Shown: in pieces, positions 43,323-48,992 of the stretch
Layout: each line of letters opens with the position of its first letter
How positions within the stretch are numbered: position 1 is the stretch's first letter
Assembly: GCA_014377775.1 (NCBI GenBank)
Contig: JACMOW010000202.1
Location: 1-48,992 of the forward strand
DNA from: Pedobacter sp.
Lineage (GTDB): Bacteria; Bacteroidota; Bacteroidia; Sphingobacteriales; Sphingobacteriaceae
Reading direction: 5' to 3'
Length of the DNA stretch: 48,992 nt
Program-made: the position numbers and the translations under genes
Notes under the pieces: model-generated
Databases searched by the model: none
Told to the model about the DNA's origin: nothing
What the model saw: the letters and a program-made list of their open reading frames with translations, nothing else

Positions 43323-43646
43323 TCTAATTTTCTGTTTAAATAATTAATTAATTTACTTGTTAATACGGCAAAGTTAAAAAGGTAACCCGTAAATTTGAAA
43401 AAAAGTTAATATTATTTTTTTATCACTCAATGGGATAAGGCTATGGCTGTTTTTAATTAAATATCATCATAAGTTTACACTTACAAATGCAATAAATAAA
43501 ACTCCTGATAGCTTCATTATCGTTAAAAATGAAATTATATCCCAATGAAAATTTGTTGTATTTTGCAAGAAAAATGGTTGAAAAATAGAATTTATGATTT
43601 TTTTTTCAATTGTTGGGTTACCATTCACATTAAAATGTATTAATTA
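43323..43646. other. Divergent intergenic region between the small lipoprotein and the ECF sigma gene
   Basis: The minus strand at 43376-43369 reads TAACTTTG, a clear -7 element for the small lipoprotein. The plus-strand promoter of the sigma gene was not placed with confidence; TATTTTGC near 43560 is the best candidate. TGGGATA (43431-43437) and TATCCCA (43538-43544) form a widely spaced inverted repeat. No gene is seen. Confidence 0.45.
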
Positions 43647-44213
43647 GTGAGTATTAAGTTAAGCAGTTCAATTCCAACAGATAGAGAAGTAGTATTAGGT
43701 ATACTTAATAACTCAGAAGAAGCACTTAATAAGTTGTATTTAGGCTATTTTCCAATGGTTTTGCAATTTATTTTAAATAATAGTGGCGATGAGGCGGATG
43801 CAAAGGATGTATATCAAGAAGCCATTATTGTTTTATATGATAAAATTAAGAGTGGTAAATTTGAGTTAAGTAGTAAACTCAAAACATATTTATATTCAGT
43901 AAGTAGACGTATTTGGTTAAAGAAGCTTGCACAACAAAGTAAAAAAACGAATAATATTGCTGATTTTGAAGATGTATTAGCTGTAGACGAAGATTTTGAG
44001 CGGCATGAAGAAAAAGACCAGCAATTTGATCAAATGAAGAAAGCCTTAGATAATTTAGGCGAACCTTGCAAAACGATTATTCAGGATTTTTATATCCATA
44101 ATCTATCAATGCAAGACATTTGTGAAAAATTTGGTTATACCAATACAGATAATGCAAAGACACAAAAATATAAGTGTTTACAACGGTTAAAAAAGTTATT
44201 TTTTCAATTATAA
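43647..44213 (+). CDS. ECF-type sigma-70 factor
   Basis: The protein has 188 residues. The start is GTG 43647: the upstream frame has a stop at 43641 and no ATG. Region 2 spans about 13-95 (EADAKDVYQEAIIVLYDKI, LKTYLYSVSRRIWLKKL) and region 4 about 130-188 (LGEPCKTIIQDFY, MQDICEKFGYTNTDNAKTQK, the DNA-binding helix-turn-helix). It directs RNA polymerase to alternative promoters. The next gene starts one base after its stop and carries an anti-sigma-like N-terminus, so the two probably form a sigma/regulator pair. Confidence 0.9.
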   Translation: MSIKLSSSIPTDREVVLGILNNSEEALNKLYLGYFPMVLQFILNNSGDEADAKDVYQEAIIVLYDKIKSGKFELSSKLKTYLYSVSRRIWLKKLAQQSKKTNNIADFEDVLAVDEDFERHEEKDQQFDQMKKALDNLGEPCKTIIQDFYIHNLSMQDICEKFGYTNTDNAKTQKYKCLQRLKKLFFQL

Positions 44214-44214
44214 A

Positions 44215-45303
44215 ATGAACAACGACATTCAGTTAGAATCGATTATTGAAGATTATTTAAACGGTAGGCTTAATCCAGCAGAGTTAGCTGCTTTCGAACA
44301 ATTACGGAGCAATGATCCAGTTGTTGATCATAAGGTTGTTGCGCATAATTTTTTTTTAGAATCTATGCAGAAATATGCTGAAACTTCGATTTTAAAGGCG
44401 CAAATGGATAACGCCCATATCGAAATAGATGTATATGAAATTAGTGCCAAAGTTAAACCACATTCTTCAAAAGTGGTTAGAATTTGGCGCAATAATAAAT
44501 CTGCAATTGCGATAGCCGCTTCATTTCTAATTATGGCAAGCGCTGTTTTGCTGTCTAGCTATAGCCTCAATAAACAAGAAGGTAATTTGCAATTGTTGGA
44601 TAGAAAGGTTTCTCAACTCAATCAATCACAAAACAATATTATTAGAGTAATCACAAACGATGCTCAAAAGGCAAATCGTGCTCCAGCAAAATTTGGTGGA
44701 ACCGGATTTGCCATTTCAAGTAATGGCTTTATTTTAACCAATTATCATGTAATTAAAGGCGCAGATTCATTATACATACAGAATAACAAAGGTGTTTCTT
44801 ATAAAGTAAAGAAATTTTATATGGATCCAGTTAATGATATTGCGATCCTAAAAGTTACTGATTTATCTTTCGTAAGCCTTGGTGCAGTACCCTATAGTAT
44901 AAAGAAAACGAACGCAGGTATTGGCGAAGCAGTTTATACTTTAGGTTATCCCAAAGATGATGTTGTACTTGGCGATGGTTATGTAAGTTCTAAAACAGGA
45001 ATTAATGGTGATACCCTCGCTTACCAAATCGCTATTCCGGTTAACCCAGGAAATAGCGGCGGCCCATTGCTAGACAACAACGGGAACATCGTTGGCGTGA
45101 TTAATGGCAAAGAAGATAAAACAGATGGGGCAGCATTTGCAGTAAAATCACGCTACATTATCGAAGCCCTAAACGCTATTCCTCAAGACTCATTAAGCAA
45201 AAGAGTAGGCTACGGAAAGAAAAGCATATTACAAGGCTTAAAACGTAATCAACAAGTTGAAAAAATTCAAGATTATGTTTTTATGATCAAGGTATATAAT
45301 TAA
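44215..45303 (+). CDS. Membrane protein fusing an anti-sigma-like domain to an HtrA-like protease
   Basis: The protein has 362 residues. Residues 1-80 (IEDYLNGRLNPAELAAFEQL) match the helical N-terminus of Bacteroidota anti-sigma proteins and would face the cytosol. One membrane helix spans about 96-116. A short coiled linker (LLDRKVSQLNQSQNN) leads to a periplasmic trypsin-like domain (about 155-325) with the full triad: His178 (LTNYHVIKG), Asp209 (VNDIAIL) and Ser281 (NPGNSGGPL). There is no PDZ domain. Adjacent to an ECF sigma gene, it may join sensing, proteolysis and sigma control in one chain. That is an inference from layout. Confidence 0.88.
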   Translation: MNNDIQLESIIEDYLNGRLNPAELAAFEQLRSNDPVVDHKVVAHNFFLESMQKYAETSILKAQMDNAHIEIDVYEISAKVKPHSSKVVRIWRNNKSAIAIAASFLIMASAVLLSSYSLNKQEGNLQLLDRKVSQLNQSQNNIIRVITNDAQKANRAPAKFGGTGFAISSNGFILTNYHVIKGADSLYIQNNKGVSYKVKKFYMDPVNDIAILKVTDLSFVSLGAVPYSIKKTNAGIGEAVYTLGYPKDDVVLGDGYVSSKTGINGDTLAYQIAIPVNPGNSGGPLLDNNGNIVGVINGKEDKTDGAAFAVKSRYIIEALNAIPQDSLSKRVGYGKKSILQGLKRNQQVEKIQDYVFMIKVYN

Positions 45304-45322
45304 CGCTTAATTATTAAATTTG

Positions 45323-45365
45323 AAAACCCTGTGGTATAAAAGCTTCAGGGTTTTATTTTTTTTAT
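45323..45365 (+). terminator. Intrinsic terminator after the protease gene
   Basis: AAAACCCTG (45323-45331) and CAGGGTTTT (45346-45354) form a perfect 9-bp stem with a 14-base loop, followed by ATTTTTTTTATTT. It ends the sigma/protease operon. Confidence 0.85.
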
Positions 45366-45400
45366 TTGCGTCGTCAATTTAGACGATTTATTAAATTACT

Positions 45401-46327
45401 ATGGAATTTGGACGCGTTGAACATTCAGAAATAAAAGCGATTGATTTTACCCTACCAAAAGATGGTGATCAAACTTCAATTACACTAAAGCCTTTAAAAA
45501 ATAAAGCAAATTCCGAATTTTACGTGGGCTGTGCCAAATGGGGAAGAAAGGAGTGGATTGGCCTTATCTATCCAGAGAAAACAAAAGAAAAGGAATTTTT
45601 GGGTGCATATGTTAAGCATTTTAATTCGATAGAATTAAACGCTGTTTTTTATAGCATCCCCAAAGAAGATCAAATTTTGAAATGGAAGGCCATGGTCGAA
45701 GCCAATACAAACAAAGATTTTATCTTTTGTCCGAAATTTTCTAGGACCATCACCCATATCAAACGCTTTAACAATGTGGATGCAGAAACTGACAACTATT
45801 TGAAAGCTATTACTGCATTTGGTAACCAGCTAGGGCCTTGTTTTTTACAGGTAAGCGATAACTTCAGTCCAAAAAACCTTCCCATCCTCGAAGCGTATCT
45901 CAAGAAATTACCAGTAGATTTTAATGTGTTTATAGAAGTTAGACATGAAGATTGGTTTAAAGATAAGAATGCAAGAAAGGAATTATTTCAAATGTTGGCC
46001 AAATTGGGTAAAGGTGCAGCCATTACTGATTCAAGTGGACGAAGGGACTGTGTGCACATGGAATTAACCACCCCCGAAGCCTTCATTCGCTTTGTGGGTA
46101 ATGGTGGTGCATTTTTAGATTCTGATAAAGCCCGAATCGATGAGTGGGTAATTCGGATTAAGCAATGGTTAGATCAAGGATTGGAAAAGGTTTACTTCTT
46201 TTTGCATCAACATGATGAGGCAGATACACCCTTAATTGCCGATCATACGATTGAACAATTTAACAAAAAACTAGGAAGTAATTTAGCACGGATCAATTTT
46301 ATAACAAAACAAGGAGGATTATTTTAG
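45401..46327 (+). CDS. DUF72 (YecE-like) protein
   Basis: The protein has 308 residues. It is a TIM-barrel-type DUF72 protein: EFYVGCAKWGRKEWIG, FNSIELNAVFYSIP, FIFCPKFSRTITH, FNVFIEVRHEDWF and VYFFLHQHDEADTP are the conserved blocks. The extra N-terminal 35 residues (MEFGRVEHSEIKAIDF) are typical of the longer Bacteroidota versions. The biochemical role of the family is not established. It stands alone between two terminators. Confidence 0.88.
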   Translation: MEFGRVEHSEIKAIDFTLPKDGDQTSITLKPLKNKANSEFYVGCAKWGRKEWIGLIYPEKTKEKEFLGAYVKHFNSIELNAVFYSIPKEDQILKWKAMVEANTNKDFIFCPKFSRTITHIKRFNNVDAETDNYLKAITAFGNQLGPCFLQVSDNFSPKNLPILEAYLKKLPVDFNVFIEVRHEDWFKDKNARKELFQMLAKLGKGAAITDSSGRRDCVHMELTTPEAFIRFVGNGGAFLDSDKARIDEWVIRIKQWLDQGLEKVYFFLHQHDEADTPLIADHTIEQFNKKLGSNLARINFITKQGGLF

Positions 46328-46382
46328 CCTTTTTTTGTAACTTGTATCACATTTAATTTTTCACATTATAATAAAAAACACC

Positions 46383-47018
46383 ATGAGTTTAAGAATTGGA
46401 GATACCGCACCGAACTTTAAAGCTATAACATCTATCGGAGAAATAGATTTTTACGAATATTTGGGTGACAGTTGGGGCGTTTTATTCTCGCATCCGGCTG
46501 ATTATACACCAGTTTGCACAACAGAACTGGGTAAAACAGCATCACTAAAGCCAGAATTTGATCAACGAAATGTAAAAGTTTTAGCACTAAGTGTTGATTC
46601 TGCCGAATCACACAAAGGATGGATTAGCGATATTAATGAAACTCAAAACACGAATGTAGAATTTCCAATTATTGCCGATCAGGATAAGAAAATAGCCGAT
46701 GCCTATGATATGATTCATCCCAATGCCTCAGAAACAATGACGGTTCGTTCTTTATTTGTGATTTCTCCAGATAAGAAAGTGAAATTAATGATTATCTACC
46801 CAGCATCTACAGGGCGTAACTTTGTAGAAGTTTTAAGAGTAATCGATTCCTTACAGTTAACTGCTAAATATAGCGTAGCAACACCTGCAGATTGGAAAGA
46901 TGGTGAAGATGTAATTGTAATGAATAGCATTAAAACAGAAGATATTCCTGCTAAGTTTCCAAAAGGATATACCGTAATTAAACCTTATTTAAGAACTACA
47001 CCGCAACCGAATAAATAG
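46383..47018 (+). CDS. 1-Cys peroxiredoxin (Prx6 group)
   Basis: The protein has 211 residues. The thioredoxin-like fold carries peroxidatic Cys45 in HPADYTPVCTTELG; no resolving Cys is present, and the C-terminal part (YSVATPADWKDGEDVIVMNS, FPKGYTVIKPYLRTTPQP) is the Prx6-type extension. It reduces peroxides with an external thiol donor in the cytosol. It is monocistronic and converges with the DUF2723 gene. Confidence 0.93.
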   Translation: MSLRIGDTAPNFKAITSIGEIDFYEYLGDSWGVLFSHPADYTPVCTTELGKTASLKPEFDQRNVKVLALSVDSAESHKGWISDINETQNTNVEFPIIADQDKKIADAYDMIHPNASETMTVRSLFVISPDKKVKLMIIYPASTGRNFVEVLRVIDSLQLTAKYSVATPADWKDGEDVIVMNSIKTEDIPAKFPKGYTVIKPYLRTTPQPNK

Positions 47019-47025
47019 TAAAAAT

Positions 47026-47054
47026 ATAGTGCATAGCGAATAGCTATGCACTAT
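47026..47054. terminator. Perfect 12-bp hairpin between convergent genes
   Basis: ATAGTGCATAGC (47026-47037) and GCTATGCACTAT (47043-47054) are exact complements with loop GAATA. On the minus strand the stem is followed by ATTTTTAC, so it best serves the DUF2723 gene, whose stop is at 47061. Confidence 0.7.
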
Positions 47055-47060
47055 TAGTCA

Positions 47061-48992
47061 TTAGCTAAAATTCTTCATAAATAACGCGTCGTAATTTTTT
47101 AGCTTCTCTTTTATCGCTTTATTTAATTCTTTTTGCTGATGATTTTCTGTTGAACGATCTAATTGTTGCAACACAAAAAAGCCAATCTGCACATCATTTA
47201 TTAAGCTTTGTTGTTGCTCGGGCTTAAGTGATAAAATATAATCGAACTCTTTCGCTATAAATGAAGTAGTAGCAGCTGTGATTTGATTGGTATTACTAAG
47301 CATTCCTAGTTGATACAAGTTTTGAATTAATCCTACTTTATTTAAGGTATCTGAAATGGAACAGTTTTGAAGTCGGATAGCTTTAAGTGTTCTTTCCATT
47401 ACATTTTTAGCCATTTGAACTTTGTTTTCCTGTATAAGATTTCTGGTTAAGGTATTTGCAAAAGATAATGTTCCTTGCATTACACGTCTGCTTTCTGGAT
47501 CTAAATATTTAGCGGTTTTAAAGCCTCCCAATTCAAATTTATTTACATAATGCTGATAGGCTAAATTGCTATTGGTTTGCTCTGTTTTACTGAAATTTTC
47601 AGCTGTAGAAGGTTTTAATGGCAATAAACGATAGGCATAACCCTCTAAATACAAATATTTATCCAATCCAATATACGTGTCTTCTGATACAGAAGCGGCA
47701 AAATAAACCGGCCTCTTCCAATCATTATGTGCTAAAATATCGAACATGGTCAAGTCTGATTTTAAGACATGTTGTTTTTTAAAGTTCCACTCTAACACAT
47801 TAGCGATCTTCCCTTTGTTAGCTATATCAACGGTTTTGGTGGCAATAATATGGTTGGGGTCTATGGTCATCTTCAATTTTTGTGTGGGCATAAAATTTTC
47901 AAAGCTACCATCGCTCAGCTCAATTTTATCGTCTTTATTGTCTGAAGTAAGCACCGAAAGTAATTCGCTCAATTCTACGCTATCTTTAATGCCATAATCG
48001 TAGTAAGTTAAATAATCGCGAGTTCCATCCTTATATTGCTCATTGTGCATAGTTATCGGTAAAGCGGCAGATTTATGTTGTTGTCGCTTCATTTGATCGA
48101 TATAAGATTCTGAAGATAAAAATTGAAGGTTTACCACCCTTACATCTGTTCTAATTCCCTCCACTTCTTGCACATACCACAAGGGGTAGGTATCGTTATC
48201 TGCATTGGTAAACAAAATGGCATTCGGTTCACAACTGTTCAGGTAGTTTTTAGCCATTTCTAAAGCTGTAGTTTTTCCAGAGCGATTATGATCGTCCCAA
48301 CCATTTATTGCCATCAGAGCAGGTGCAACTAAACAAATTATAGTAACCAAAGCAAGATTTAACTTTTGGTATTTGTATTTAGCCATAAATTCTTTTAATG
48401 CAAGTACACTTAAGCCAATTACGATGGCAAAAGCATAAAATGAGCCTACATATGCATAATCGCGCTCTCGTACCTGTAAGGGGGTTTGATTGATGTATAG
48501 AATAATCGCAATCCCAGTACAAAGGAATAGTGTAATCACTGCCAATGCATCATTTCTGTTTTTTCGCCATAAATATACCAAACCTATCATCCCCAAAATA
48601 AAGGGAAAACCATAAAAGAGATTATATCCTTTATTAGTGGTTATGCTTGGTGGTAATTTGCTTTGATCACCTAAATGTAGGGCATCGATAGGCTTAATGC
48701 CCGAAAGCCAATTTCCTTCGTTAAGGCTTCCCTGACCTTGTATATCATTTTGACGACCAATGAAGTTCCATGAAAAATATCGCCAATACATAAAACCTAA
48801 TTGATAATTGGTAAAAAAGTTAAAATTTTGCCAAAACTTAGGTGTTTCTCCCTCCGAAATGTTCATCCAATTTTTATAGAATTTTACATGCTCGGGTTTA
48901 TCGCTAAAAGTTCGTGGGAATAAGGTGTTTTTATCATAAATACGTTCATAATTTTTACCATTCGCCTCATATTTATTTAGCCCTTTTCTATA
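47061..48992 (-). CDS. DUF2723 membrane protein, C-terminal part (cut by window edge)
   Basis: The frame stays open to the right edge: upstream of the Met at 48866 it continues for 42 more codons (YRKGLNKYEANGKNYERIY...), so 643 residues are visible and the true start lies outside. Four membrane helices can be seen, around FPFILGMIGLVYLW, AVITLFLCTGIAIILYI, FYAFAIVIGLSVLAL and LALVTIICLVAPALMAI, followed by a periplasmic domain of about 430 residues (LFTNADNDTYPLWYVQEV, VVNLQFLSSESYIDQM). This matches DUF2723 (GT117 in CAZy terms, related to TMEM260 O-mannosyltransferase), a family common in Bacteroidota. A protein O-glycosylation role is plausible but not shown. Confidence 0.88.
   Translation of the reverse strand, partial: YRKGLNKYEANGKNYERIYDKNTLFPRTFSDKPEHVKFYKNWMNISEGETPKFWQNFNFFTNYQLGFMYWRYFSWNFIGRQNDIQGQGSLNEGNWLSGIKPIDALHLGDQSKLPPSITTNKGYNLFYGFPFILGMIGLVYLWRKNRNDALAVITLFLCTGIAIILYINQTPLQVRERDYAYVGSFYAFAIVIGLSVLALKEFMAKYKYQKLNLALVTIICLVAPALMAINGWDDHNRSGKTTALEMAKNYLNSCEPNAILFTNADNDTYPLWYVQEVEGIRTDVRVVNLQFLSSESYIDQMKRQQHKSAALPITMHNEQYKDGTRDYLTYYDYGIKDSVELSELLSVLTSDNKDDKIELSDGSFENFMPTQKLKMTIDPNHIIATKTVDIANKGKIANVLEWNFKKQHVLKSDLTMFDILAHNDWKRPVYFAASVSEDTYIGLDKYLYLEGYAYRLLPLKPSTAENFSKTEQTNSNLAYQHYVNKFELGGFKTAKYLDPESRRVMQGTLSFANTLTRNLIQENKVQMAKNVMERTLKAIRLQNCSISDTLNKVGLIQNLYQLGMLSNTNQITAATTSFIAKEFDYILSLKPEQQQSLINDVQIGFFVLQQLDRSTENHQQKELNKAIKEKLKNYDALFMKNFS

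Overview
The window looks like chromosomal DNA from a Bacteroidota bacterium, most likely Sphingobacteriaceae (Pedobacter-like). It is AT-rich, carries a SusC/SusD pair, has promoters of the TAnnTTTG (-7) type rather than TATAAT, lacks strong Shine-Dalgarno sequences, and has an ECF sigma factor next to an anti-sigma-like protein. This placement is inferred from content and was not tested by database search.

Region 1 (1-4316) holds the tail of a membrane-anchored protein, a multi-PAS protein with a histidine phosphotransfer helix but no ATPase domain, an anti-sigma-like/cupin protein with a TTG start, a single-domain response regulator and a small secreted NTF2-like protein.

Region 2 (4319-36734) is a large pectin-utilisation locus. 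A LacI-type regulator is divergent from susC, susD and a beta-helix surface lipoprotein. A TonB-dependent siderophore-type receptor lies on the opposite strand. Then come two rhamnogalacturonan acetylesterases, two CE8 pectin methylesterases and a GH43; a GH28 polygalacturonase, a GH105 unsaturated-uronyl hydrolase and a PL10 pectate lyase; and a cytoplasmic operon uxaB, uxaA, kduI, a KduD/UxuB-type SDR, uxaC, kdgK, kdgA, a hexuronate MFS transporter and gapN. Esterases strip acetyl and methyl groups, lyase and hydrolases cut the backbone, galacturonate goes through UxaC/UxaB/UxaA, and unsaturated uronate goes through KduI plus the SDR. Both routes meet at 2-keto-3-deoxygluconate, then KDPG, then pyruvate plus glyceraldehyde-3-phosphate, which GapN would oxidise to give NADPH.

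Four promoters of this locus (susC, first acetylesterase, GH28, uxaB) share a site of the form GGGAACGATTGCNCAA placed 56-58 bp upstream of a TA..TTG -7 element. This is probably the operator of the locus regulator, and its upstream position suggests activation rather than simple repression.

Region 3 (36735-48992) is mostly housekeeping: ubiX, mtaB, lgt (with Tyr in place of the usual active-site His), an inositol-monophosphatase-family phosphatase, an Nfu-type Fe-S scaffold, purB, a Thr/Asp-rich lipoprotein, an ECF sigma factor followed by a membrane protein that fuses an anti-sigma-like N-terminus to an HtrA-like protease, a DUF72 protein, a 1-Cys peroxiredoxin and the 3' part of a DUF2723 membrane protein. 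I saw no tRNA, rRNA, CRISPR array or intact transposase.
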